From Branchiostoma floridae (lineage: Eukaryota; Chordata; Leptocardii; Amphioxiformes; Branchiostomatidae), in contig NC_049979.1 in assembly GCF_000003815.2 (NCBI RefSeq), forward strand, positions 12,562,766-12,626,765: a DNA stretch of 64,000 nucleotides, given 5' to 3'. A program made the position numbers and the translations under genes. The notes beneath the pieces are model-generated. The model had not been told where the DNA came from, ran no database searches, and saw nothing but the letters and a program-made list of their open reading frames with translations. This document shows, piece by piece, positions 30,079 through 44,533 of this stretch; position 1 is the stretch's first letter, and every line of letters starts with the position of its first letter.

Positions 30079-30740
30079 AAACTTTGACCATCTCTTTGCT
30101 GAAATTTGCTGCCAATACTGTACAAGCAAACCTTCCAACCAAAAGCCTAAAAATGTTGTAGTGCCAGTGCAGCTGGCCTTTCTTGGACCAACCTCAGCAT
30201 ATAGTTTTGTCCACCATCTCGGAAGTGCCAAACAAAAGAGTTGTTGTTTAAGGTACTTGGAACAAGAACCGTGTCACAATGTGTGCTTGTTGCCTGCCTG
30301 CGAAGTTCTTGTTCACTCAAAGGCAACTTAAGAAAAGGTATAAAACAGATGAATTCTGTATGATGTGCTCTACTTAATGCGAAAATAGCCAAACTGGAGG
30401 AATAGTATATGAATAGAGTTGGTGATTTGGTGGATCCAATAGTTGAATGTTTCTTTCCACAATCAGTACCAAGCAGATTGATTTAGAAGATGTACTAATC
30501 AGAATTATGTCTGATAATGATATTATGATTCTCTAGTGTCAGCAGACAAGAAGACTACTTCAATCTGTAATAACTCATGCTGCTGTATTTTATCTCTCTT
30601 GAAATGATGAGATAGTGTAGTTAAAAGTAGAAATTTGCTTGGTGTCTCGTATTCAATGAAATTAAGGTGTCATCTTTCAGCATGTACATAGAAAGTATCC
30701 TCTTGATTAAGTGAGGCAATGTTGTTTCTGGTCTTTTGTA

Positions 30741-30850
30741 GCCTGGGTACTATCTTTCGTAGTTACTAGTACTACTGGATCTCCCTTTCCATGGTGTTAG
30801 CGAGCAAAAGGGGGAGATTCAGCAGTAACTTTGGGGGATGGTACCCAGGC
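30741..30850. mobile_element. 110-bp MITE flanked by TA
   Basis: The ends are GCCTGGGTACTATC and the inverted GATGGTACCCAGGC, flanked by TA on both sides. The length and TA dinucleotides fit a Tc1/mariner-derived MITE; two-base duplications are weak evidence, so the superfamily is uncertain. Confidence 0.75.
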
Positions 30851-31059
30851 TAGGGCTTTGGAGGTTATATCCTTAGGAAGATCTACATGTACTTTCATAT
30901 GATACTGATATTCAGTGCCTTTTGTGCATCAGATTATATAAAAGAGGAATAAACTTTGTAAGAAAAGGTGTAAACCACCTTGTCAATGTGTCACTTTTTT
31001 TGTCAGAATATTTAAAGCAACAATTTTCAGTGAGTTAACACATCAACTGCAAGACTCAA

Positions 31060-31250
31060 GGTGGCGAGTTGGTCTCATGGTTAGGGTTGTTGGCTTGCAA
31101 TCTGATGGTTCTGGGTTCGAATCCCAGGCAGACCCAGACATTGCGCTGCTGGGAAAGGAAGTTACACCAACAGTAGCTCCTACAACAATAGATGCCTATT
31201 AGTAGTAATAGTAGTAATAGTAGAGACATATGGTGTCATACAACATCATT
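31060..31250 (+). repeat. tRNA-Ala-like SINE
   Basis: The head GGCGAGTTGGTCTCATGGTT ... GGTTCGAATCCC folds like a tRNA. The anticodon loop is CTTGCAA, which would read TGC (Ala). A non-tRNA body follows (AGACCCAGACATTGCGCTGC) and then an AGT/AAT-rich run at ~31199-31224. The changed acceptor arm and attached body make it a SINE rather than a functional tRNA gene. The 3' limit is approximate. Confidence 0.7.
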
Positions 31251-31717
31251 GGGGTCATACCGCCCCATGCAGGGGGGTGGAGGGTGGAATACCCTTTCGT
31301 TTAGCTGAATACAAGACTGTCAATGTCTGTCCGGGTGATGTAAATCACTGTGTGGCTGATACCTAATATATACATACAGATGCCTAAGCTTGACTGTAAA
31401 TGCAAGACAGAGGTCCCTTGCTTGAAGAGAGGCACACAGCATAAGTTGAAGCCAAGACTTTTAAAAAGGGTCCTTCCTGGTGTGATTTATCTACATATCT
31501 TTACCCCCAGATGACCCCGCGAGGGGCAAAGTAGGGGGGGGGGGGGGAGCTGAGGATTCCTTGTGTGACTGGATCAAACCTTACAGTCCCATGCCATGGT
31601 ATGCACCTTGTAGCCACTGAACAAAACAGGTGCATTACCCACCTAAGTTTACTCAGCTTTAGACTTACGAGGTCAGGAGGACAACTGTATCAATTTATAT
31701 GACGCTTAGAAAGTCAA

Positions 31718-31840
31718 TGTTTAAACCGTGTAAAACTGCCTTCGGACGGAAAACTTAGGACTACAAGTGTGTTTGACACACTTGTGGAATAGCACTGTTT
31801 AAACCATATAAAACTGCCTTAGGATGGGAAACCGTTAGTG
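31718..31840. repeat. Direct repeat pair around a short hairpin
   Basis: Two copies of about 38 bp beginning GTTTAAACC and containing TAAAACTGCCTT occur at ~31719 and ~31796. Between them is the perfect hairpin arm ACAAGTGTGT (31762-31784). Confidence 0.6.
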
Positions 31841-32707
31841 GCTCGATCCTGTGCTGATTTTTTTGGGGGCACAATAAATCAAGGGGTCCATTTGTGTCAT
31901 GTTTGTGCGTTCATTTTAAATGCTGAAAGTACAAAATACGTAATAGAGCTAGTATGGTAAAGTAAATGTTGATATCGTACCAATTGTCTCAACCATAATA
32001 TTTCCTATTTAACTGCTCTAAAAATCGCATTAGGTGCCTTTAAGTGTGCTATTGACTCTCTCTAGACTAACGTTAGTTTTCCAGTTTTAACAGCGTTCTT
32101 TTTAGTATAACGTTGGGAGGTATAGCTTGTCGCTATTCAATGTACCAGTCTAAAGGATTTAGGTACTCTCTGGGTTCAAATCTCCTTGATTAATTGATAA
32201 TTCCCCACTGGAGTAACCGCATCTTAGGATTATAGGAACCAGCGGCAGTTTAGCTAACAAGAAGGGCTGTTGTGAGAACTGGACTGATATATTGACAAAC
32301 AACAAACTAAGAACGTCCTGCAAGTTCAAACATACCTATTTGATTTCAGAGAGCCATGGATAAATATCTAGACAAACTCCATACGTAGGCCTGAGTTGAA
32401 ATCTTCTACCAATATTCTACACGATATAAACATAAGAGTCAGCCAGCTACGCTCTGTTATGACCTCTGTGACCTCTCTGGTACGACCCGGAAGTATATTA
32501 GAATATTGGTAGCACGGAAACCAGTGCGAAGTCGACGCCGAGATGAGGCAAAAGGTTACTGTTTGAAAGCCAAATTTAACTCTTCAAATCTCATCTTGAA
32601 ATAATATTTGAATCTTCACGTGTGCTGTGGGAGATAGAACAACTTGGAAGGATTACGTAGTCACCTTTGACAGCCTGATTTGGCATACCGCGTTTTTTTC
32701 CGTGACC

Positions 32708-35700
32708 ATGTCTTATGCCTCATGTTTGCTGTCCTGTCTTCTCGAAAATCCGATCCTCTTGTTGACTGGAATCATCGTCGTGGCCATAACTGTTTTGCTG
32801 GAATGGTTTGGACTCGTCTACCAGCTTTTTCATAAGGTAACGTTAGAATTATATTTCCTGCTGTATCACTATGTAACGTTACCGGCTCTAATGCAAGGTT
32901 CCTCGTCGCTGCATGGACCAGTCGACAGTCTAGTTCACGCTCCGGTCGACGACCTTTGATCGTTCCCAATCCCACCACGCTGAACGCTAACCTTGTTACA
33001 GGCAACCATGCAACATGCTCAAGAAAATTACAATATTATACTAGTAGTTCGTAGTGTATTATTGGTACCTCTACCAGCACCTTTTCCTGATCGTTTGGAC
33101 AATCACATAGACCTATCTTATTCTGTACCGCGATATTAAACCACAAGCCACAGACGGCTCCCGCTTATACCGTTATAGCTACCGATTTAGCGTAAACCAA
33201 CATGCAACAGTCACCTGTGGCAAGATAACTGCTCTCCAAGCAGAGGTTGAGTCGGGTAGAAGTAAGAGGAGCGCCTGTGTAATTTTTCCGACTACTACTA
33301 TATCTACCCGACTCAACCTTTGCTTGGAGAGTACTAATGTTAACGTTATAACTTATAGCTATTGGTTATTGCGAAAATAGTACTAGTAGTCTGAAAAATT
33401 ACATGGGCGCTCCTATTAGTAAGAGGAGCGCCTGTGTGATTTTTCCGACTACTACTAACGTTATATCTACGGAACTCAACCTCTGCTTGGAGAGTATAGC
33501 TACAGATGACTAACATTTAAGGGTAGCTGTACCGGTACAAAACCATTTTTTTCTTATTCAAGTTATTGCACGACCGGTCCAAAAAAAACTGACCTGAAAA
33601 AAGTCACTGGACCCGCTGTTAGACCGATTAGAAAATGTGAACAGAGTATACCGGCAATACGGCGGCAGACGTTCACATGTTTTTAGGTTTATTGTTCCAA
33701 GAAAATAACAAGAGCGACGTAGAGGAGAGTTGGTAGTCAATTTTCTACAGTCAAACGTGGACTATCTTAACAGAGTTAATACAGTATGCCTAAACACCGC
33801 AAACGAGCGCAAACGGGTCTATTATGCAGTATTCATGGGACAATGGCCTTGTTTGACGCTCTAAATACACTATAAGCACATTGTCTGTGCGATATTTAAT
33901 AAAAAACACGGCAAATTATAAGTATAACCCCTTTTTTTAATAGTTATTCCGCTTGTTTCAAGTTCGAAGGGATTTCTGGCCGCCATCTTGGATCTTCCGT
34001 GTTAGGGATCTGGATGGGAAAATTGCACTTTGGCACTATCTTTTGAGTCAAAAGTGAATGAGATTATCTTCAAAATTAGGGAGATGAAGAGCGATAGCTC
34101 TGATGACGTAGCCGTGGTTTTTGACAGACATTTTTTAGCTAGGGTTATGGGTTGCGAGACCGAGCGCGAAGCGCGAGTGTCGAGTCAACCCTAACCCTAG
34201 CTAAAAAATGTCAAAAATCCGCAGCGACATGCCCGGCTCCAGCCCCCCGTGAAAGCGAGTGTTAGCCGTACGCGTATACGAGTGATGGGCATTGGAATCA
34301 TGCCACCGTGGATTTTTGACATGTTTTAGCTGTCAAAAGCGCCTGCGCCAAGCCATGAAGGTATTTTCTAAGTAAATAAGGTACCGACAATTTCCCCATC
34401 TAGACCCCTTACACGGATGATCCAAGATGGCGGCCAGAAATCCCTTCGAACTTGAAACAAGTGGAATAACTAAAAAAAAACTGGTAAAAACTTATAATTT
34501 GCCGGGCTTTTTAATCCATCATTGCACAGACAGTGTATTTAGAGCGTCAAACAAGGCCATTGTCTCATGAATACTGCATAATAGACCCGTTTGCGCTCGT
34601 TTGCGCTCGTTTGCGGTGTTTAGGCAGACCCGTAGTTAACGTTGTTTACGTGAAGATAGTATACTCCACGAAACAGATTCCTTTGCAGCGAAACGGGTCA
34701 TTCTTTTGAGTATTGCCCATTCACAAACAATGACATATTACCTAGACTAGAATTCCTATCATACCTAGAATTCCTATAATTCCTAGATAATAATTACTCA
34801 TAATTTGGGTACCTACTGGCTGGCAAAATACAAATGGTGATTATAAATGTAGTGACCTTCAAGCATGGTTTGCCATTGTTGTTAGCAAGGTACAATTTCT
34901 GCTAAATCTGTTGTTTCACTAATAGATATAGAAGAGTTAAACTTAAAAAAAAATTAAAATGTTACAGGTGGAAAGAAACACAAGCCGTCATGGAGGAGAA
35001 CTTGTGGCCAGTGTCCTCCAGAAACATGGGGTGCAGTACCTGTTTACATTAACAGGGGGACACATTTCTCCAATCCTTGTGGCCTGCGAAAAGGTTGGCA
35101 TTAGGGTGGTGGATACCAGGCATGAGGTTACAGCTGTATTTGCGGCTGATGCTGTGGCCAGGTTGTCGGGTAAGATTTGCTGTGTGTGTGTGTGCGTGTC
35201 TTTGTTACGTCACTGTAGATTTTTGTATTCCCCTTTCAGGTATATGTGAGTAATAATCAATCTGTCCATTCAAGAAGACAATAATAGTAAAATATAATAA
35301 TTATACATTACATTCATATAGTAAATTTTCTTCACTTCTTATTTCTGTGACTTCTTCTAAGCAATGTCATTTCATCACCATTTCATGAAAGCTATATTTT
35401 ATCATCACTGTTATGCATGGGGACCAATGATGATGATATGCATAGAGTTGTTCATTTCATTTGTGGAATGTTTCCTATCTGTAGGTACAGTGGGAGTAGC
35501 AGCAGTTACGGCAGGTCCTGGCCTGACCAACACAATCACAGCTGTCAAGAACGCCCAGATGGCAGAATCTCCTCTCCTGCTGATGGGGGGAGCTGCTGCA
35601 ACCTTGTTGAAGGTGAACTTCGAGGCTTTACATCTTTTCTTGGATGTACTGCATGTATTGTCACAGGTGGTTGAGGTTGTTTTACATGCTGTTTGTGTTA

Positions 35701-38324
35701 TGTCTTTGCTGTACAGGGCCGTGGTGCCTTGCAGGACATAGACCAGATGTGCCTCTTCAAGCCTCTGTGCAAGTTTGTTGCCACTGTCTCCACAGTGAGG
35801 GAAATTGTGCCCACAGTAAGAAAGGCTCTGGCCATTGCCCAGTCTGGAACTCCAGGTCAGGCTTAAGTTACTGGTATATGGTTTGATAGTTTGCTCATTG
35901 TTGTGTTGTCAACTTCCAATGTCACACATCAGTTAAAATTTAGTAGTTTACCTTGATCGAAATACAATTTAACCACATTAAAGTTTGATATTCAAGTGTT
36001 TGATGCTATTGCTCTCCCTTCTCAGTGATTTTTTTCACAAATGAGCCATGGTGCCAACTGAATAAAACAGGTCCTTTCAAGTCAGGTATATAATATAATC
36101 TTGTGCTTATTTTCTAGGCCCAGTGTTTGTGGAGTTTCCAATCGACACCCTGTACCCATACTCGATGGTTGAGAAGGAGATTGGCATGAAGAGTACTTCA
36201 AAGTCTTTGGGGCAAAAGATTGTCAACTGGTATGCTCAGCAATTTTTTTTGGCTCACTAAGTTACTGTCATATTGTTATTAATACCATTGAAAGTATCAT
36301 TTCATGGCTGTGCAGTGTGTCTGTGCAGCTCATCCTCAGTTGGTATATGACATTGCCTTAACACACATCTGACCTGTGTCATTCATATTAACACTATTTT
36401 TCTATCCTTATCTACTGTGAGGATACCAAAATCCTGTTTATTTTCTAAACTGGATCATCCACTATTTTTCAACCTTCACAGGTATTTACAAAACCACTTG
36501 AACAACTTGTTTGCTGGTGCTTGGGAGGAGAGGGACTTAACTCCATTGCCAGTCAATATTCCACAAGCATCCTCTTCACAGGTATTGGCTATAAACAGAT
36601 TTATGTACCTTTTGGCTGAAACTGTTTGCATGCAAGTTAGGCATGTTTGTGGATCTGTTCACAATTCAGAAATGTACTTTCAGATCCAAAGCTGTGTGGA
36701 ACTGATTACCAGGGCCAAGAAACCCCTGATCCTCCTGGGCAGCCAGGCTACCCTTCCCCCCACCCCTGTGGAAGACATCAGGGAGGCCTTGGAAACCATG
36801 GGTATCCCATGCTTCCTTGGGGGTATGGCAAGGGGTATGCTGGGAAGGAACAACCCTCTTCATATCAGGCAGAAAAGGAGGGATGCCTTGAAGGAAGCTG
36901 ATGTGGTTATCCTGGCAGGTAAGAAAGAATAGTGAATTATGTCAGTGGATAATGTCAGTGCATGTAATGAGAGATGGAGTGTATCTTTAAGAGTTACCAG
37001 GAAGAATTCAAAGATACGATTGTTTTTAAACAGGCACAGTTTGTGACTTCCGCCTTTCCTATGGCCGGGTGTTGAAGGGCAGCTCCAAGATCATTGCAGT
37101 GAACCGTGACAAGAGCCAGCTGTACAAGAACTCAGACATGTTCTGGAAGCCAACCATTGCCATTCTGGGGGATCCTGGCAGCCTGCTGCTGGCTCTAAGC
37201 CAGGGGCTGAAGGGGTTCAGCTGTGATAAGAGCTGGCCACAGATGCTGAAGGAAAGAGATGTGGAGAAGGAGAAGGACAACAGGTAGGCAGCGTTAGTCT
37301 CAGGGAAAGTATGATCTGTGTAGTGCAAACTCTCACTGTACATAGGGTCCTAGGGAGGCTCTGTCAATATGGTGGGGATTCCTACATCTAAAACTGCTTC
37401 AAAAGAAAATACTGTTGAAATGCAAGTAGAAGTCTGAGGCAAATAGTCAGCAAATAGGCACCAGATCTATGATTTTGGACTTAGGTAATGCCTATTGGGT
37501 CATGCAATATATGTACTATCTAAAAGGAAGTTAGTGCTTAATCAGTTTTAAATTATGAAATTATGCCCATTATGAAACTTTTTCCAGCAAAATGGCCGAG
37601 CAGATCACAGACCTACACCTGAACCCACTGAAGGTGCTGCACTGCTTGGAGGAACAGATTGACGACAACAGCATCTTAGTTGCAGATGGTGGAGACTTTG
37701 TGGGAAGTGCTGCATACATTGTTCGCCCCCGTGGTCCATTGAAATGGCTTGATCCTGGGGCTTTTGGCACCCTTGGCGTTGGAGGAGGGTTTGCTCTGGG
37801 TGCAAAACTCTGCAGGCCTGATTCAGAGGTACGTGCTTAACTACATTTTTGTCAGTGTTACAGAAAATCATCTCTAAAATTGAAAGTCTTTGGCAATTGA
37901 GACTTTGCATATGAGATTTGCTGGTGATGTATATTGCCCTAATGATGTAACCATTCTTCCCTCTCAGGTGTGGATCATCTATGGAGATGGTTCTCTTGGC
38001 TACAGTGTGGCAGAGTTTGACACATTCAGCCGCCATGACTTGCCTGTCATTGCTGTGGTGGGTAATGATGCCTGTTGGACACAGATAGCGAGGGAGCAGG
38101 TTCCCATATTTGGAAGCAACGTGGCATGTGGCCTGGAGTTCTGTGACTACCAGCGGGTGGCTGAGGGATATGGAGGCAGGGGCTTCCGGATGGACCGGAC
38201 CAATGAGGACAAGATGGAGGAAATCTTCAAGCAGGCCAAACAAATTGCTAGGGATGGACACCCTGTGCTGCTGAATGTGCTGATTGGGAAAACCAAATTC
38301 AGAGAAGGCTCCATATCTGTGTAA
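32708..38324 (+). CDS. ILVBL: ILVBL/HACL2, ER thiamine-diphosphate lyase
   Basis: Ten exons: 32708-32836, 34968-35169, 35485-35612, 35717-35855, 36118-36229, 36482-36581, 36684-36918, 37034-37283, 37588-37828, 37968-38324 (TAA). They total 1893 nt, 630 residues, about the length of human ILVBL. Residues ~8-37 form a hydrophobic membrane anchor followed by YQLFHK, as in vertebrates. The N-terminal Pyr domain carries the catalytic glutamate in [14 protein letters not shown] (Glu96). The PP domain carries the ThDP/Mg motif [10 protein letters not shown] ... GNDACW (Asp519, Asn545). The family cleaves 2-hydroxyacyl-CoAs in the ER during fatty-acid alpha-oxidation and phytosphingosine breakdown; despite the name it is not a plant- or bacterial-type acetolactate synthase. 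Peroxisomal HACL1 is excluded by the membrane anchor and sequence. Intron 1 (2.1 kb) is packed with transposons. Confidence 0.95.
33228..33496. mobile_element. Compound TACTCTCC-family MITE with internal hairpins
   Basis: The left end is CTCTCCAAGCAGAGGTTGAG. A first inverted end (CTCAACCTTTGCTTGGAGAG) closes a ~105-bp hairpin near 33333. A second one (CTCAACCTCTGCTTGGAGAG) lies at ~33475-33494. Between them a second inverted pair (AAAAATTACATGGGCGCTCC and GAGCGCCTGTGTGATTTTTC) occurs. The structure looks like a MITE that was partly duplicated or inverted. I could not find a clean target duplication. It lies in ILVBL intron 1. Confidence 0.75.
33787..34626. mobile_element. 840-bp foldback element with ~240-bp inverted ends
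   Basis: The outermost bases are TGCCTAAACACCGC and the complementary GCGGTGTTTAGGCA. The arms continue through GCAAACGAGCGC repeats, CATGAATACTGCATAATAGA and CCAAGATGGCGGCC. A second palindrome sits inside (TTTTTTAGCTAGGGTTA and its complement, 34132-34206). I found no transposase and no clear target duplication. It lies in ILVBL intron 1. Confidence 0.8.
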
Positions 38325-39175
38325 GTTTTGGTGTAGCTGTAGCATGCTTTCCATGATCCTGATCAATTACAAAGTGATTCAACTGCCAAGACCTAATATT
38401 GACAACCTTTGTCATGCTACAGGAAAGACGTATTGTTCCAAAAAGATGTGTGACTATAAACATGTAACCTGAAGAATTAGGACATTTATTTAGCTGTAAT
38501 GTACTGTTAATTTTGTTGTACAAATTATGGAAGCAGTATATTCACATCAAATTATAAATCAGATTAAATGTCATAAGGTTAGCTTGGCAGAAGTGAATAG
38601 GAGATCCAATATGATCTGGTTATACAATGTATATGCCATGTTTATGCCTTCTATATGGATTCTTGTAGCATTCCAGAATTATGACATTTTATGGAGAAGT
38701 TATTTGATTTTCTCTCTAGTGAGAAACTAGAATCGATTGCTGCTCATCTCCTCATTGATTCACCTATAAATCAAATGAGGCAAGGTTTAAATGTTTTGGA
38801 ATATTGTTTGGTTTCAAAGATATATACTCTCTGTTATTCACCATTTAAAATGTAAGTTTAATTATCAGTTCACACTGAGTGTGAGGTCATAAATCTACAT
38901 TTAATGATACTGATGGTAATAGTTTATCTGAAAGATCAGTGATGTAGAGGTGAGCCTCTTTAATTGTAACATTATATTTTTTGACAATCTGGATTAATTT
39001 AAGACTTAAAAAGATGTATAATAATGAAAGAATGCTGTGCTGATGAATGACATTGTGTTTTATTTGCTTTCTGTATCATTACGATATGATGTAACATGCA
39101 AAGCCACATTATTGACAGTTGAGATCAGATGACCGGTATCCTACTTTGAAAAAAATATTGTCACAGTCCTGATAA
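38325..39175. other. Convergent 3' regions of ILVBL and GPATCH11
   Basis: This is 851 bp between two stop codons facing each other. It is AT-rich and without exons, and presumably holds both 3' UTRs. Confidence 0.6.
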
Positions 39176-42814
<3,639 letters not shown>

Positions 42815-42950
42815 GTTGGATGTTTTGATTATGTGTGAACTAAAGAAGCATGTGATTGGTCAGTCTGACAAGAATTGACCAATGAACATTCCCAATACAA
42901 CCGAGTTCTCGCGCAGGCGCAAGACATGGGGTCATTAAAGGTCAGGTTGA
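42815..42950. promoter_or_regulatory. Probable bidirectional promoter of GPATCH11 and HEATR5
   Basis: A short interval separates the GPATCH11 start codon (42814, minus) from the inferred first HEATR5 exon (plus). It contains no TATA box. I recall the same head-to-head pair in human 2p22. No single factor site is claimed. Confidence 0.6.
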
Positions 42951-43076
42951 TGAGATTTCCGGACTTTCGTCGACGTTGCTGATTCCGATGTGAGCTTTCT
43001 GACATTTGCCGGCGTTTTCCACGGTCTGCTCAGCCCGTGATACCATAGAGCATCTGTGTAAGCTGGGTCGTCTCTG
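42950..43076 (+). other. HEATR5B: Inferred untranslated first exon of HEATR5
   Basis: The sequence ends in a good donor (CTCTG then GTAAGTCC at 43077), has no ATG frame of note, and lies head-to-head with GPATCH11. The next plausible exon begins after the acceptor at 54509. The start is a guess. Transcript data would decide it. Confidence 0.5.
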
Positions 43077-44192
43077 GTAAGTCCCTTTCTATTGACCGAA
43101 AGCTTTCTCTCGCGTAGAGGTTGATAGATTACAATTTAGAAGGATTTGTAATTGTAAGACCGTTCATTCGGGGCTCATTGGTTGTCACAGGGGGAGGGGT
43201 ATATATATACTACTGTAACGTTATAGCTTTTTACATATTACAGAAGTTGGTTATCTGTGATTTCTTTGTGATTTTCACTAGCCAAGATTTGCTTCTGTAG
43301 TCGACCAAGTTTCGTTTTTTTCTGAGAGTGTTGATTTACTATTTTCAGAAAGCAGTTCATCATCTGTTCTAGGGTATATCCTGTCTACAACAAATATTAG
43401 ACCTATTTCTGAAGAATGACCTTTGCCCTGTTGATATCCTCACGAATTACTGTTCAGTGTGGCATGCCACCGCACAGTGTACCCGCATATAACTTAGGGC
43501 CAAGGCAGTATGTAGCCAATATTGGCTGGTTCGTACGTCAGCCCCCACATGACTTCAGCACTGGGACCCAAAAGATCAATACTAATGCAACATTAATGAT
43601 CACAGTCACAGACGCATGAAAATCTACCAGACTTCAGCTGCGATGGTAGGAAGTGGGTATGTACTCTCTTCGCAGTTAAAATTTCAACCATTTTCCAGGC
43701 AACCGTGTCTGTATGCGCAGTTATATATGCTTGTAAGGGTAGAAAGATCACAATGAATCACAGGTATTCAGACATGTGTGAGATATAACTGCATATATAA
43801 TATAACAAGAATATGATATATGTATAAGTATACATTACTGCATGCATATATGTGATGGTGGTGTTTAAGTCCTTGTCAACATTGCCTCTAGGTACATTAA
43901 TGACGTAACCATAGACTAGTCAGTACTTCCTGGCTTTCCCCTCCATTTCAGTTACTGGTACTTGTCTTTCTATTTTATATCCTTTTTATTACAATGTTGA
44001 TTATGTGGTAGGTTCTTGTGCTATAACTTACAATCAGAATAAATCAACAATGATGAATTGTGATGGTTTGATGGAAATAGTGACCACTGACCAGAAACGT
44101 ATTTCTGAAGACTGTACAAGGTAATAAGTTATTAGGACTCTTAGGAGCAAGATTGGCTTAAAGATATTTTGTTTTCTTTAAGTTAACAGTTT

Positions 44193-44533
44193 CAGGGCTC
44201 AAAATACTTTTTTCTGAATACCTGTACTGGTGCAGGTAACACTAAAAATTACCTGCACCAGACAAATTTTACCTGCACCACTCTGTCTTTATGAAGTATG
44301 CATCATACTAAAATTGTTCAGGAACAATTGCTATTTTTTATTCCATACTTTATAGGTGGTAACAGTCAATGCAGCTAATAACAGTCCACATAAACCTACA
44401 TCATATGACATTTATGTATAAAACCCAGTACATGGACCAGTGCAGGTTAGGTGCAGGTAGACACCAGAAAAACCTGCACAGCTCCAATTTTACCTGCACT
44501 AACCTGCATATGCAGGTAGTATTTTGAGCCCTG
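44193..44533. mobile_element. 341-bp MITE with CAGGGCTC ends and a 5-bp duplication
   Basis: The ends CAGGGCTCAAAATACT and AGTATTTTGAGCCCTG are perfect inverted repeats of 16 bp. AGTTT flanks both sides (44188-44192 and 44534-44538). The interior has ACCTGCACCA-type units in both orientations. It is a different family from 1175-1563 but shares the CAGGG tip and 5-bp duplication. Confidence 0.9.

Larger units (their letters stand above)
29743..32707. other. Intergenic region between LC3C and ILVBL
   Basis: It holds the LC3C 3' UTR with a gap, a 110-bp TA-flanked MITE (30741-30850), a tRNA-Ala-like SINE (from 31060), a G run at ~31536-31549, and a short direct repeat with a hairpin (31718-31840). 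No exon was seen. TAACGTTA-type octamers are frequent from 32040 to 33480. Confidence 0.5.

Noticed and set aside
31060-31135. A functional tRNA-Ala gene
   Set aside because: The acceptor stem does not close, and a SINE-like body follows directly.
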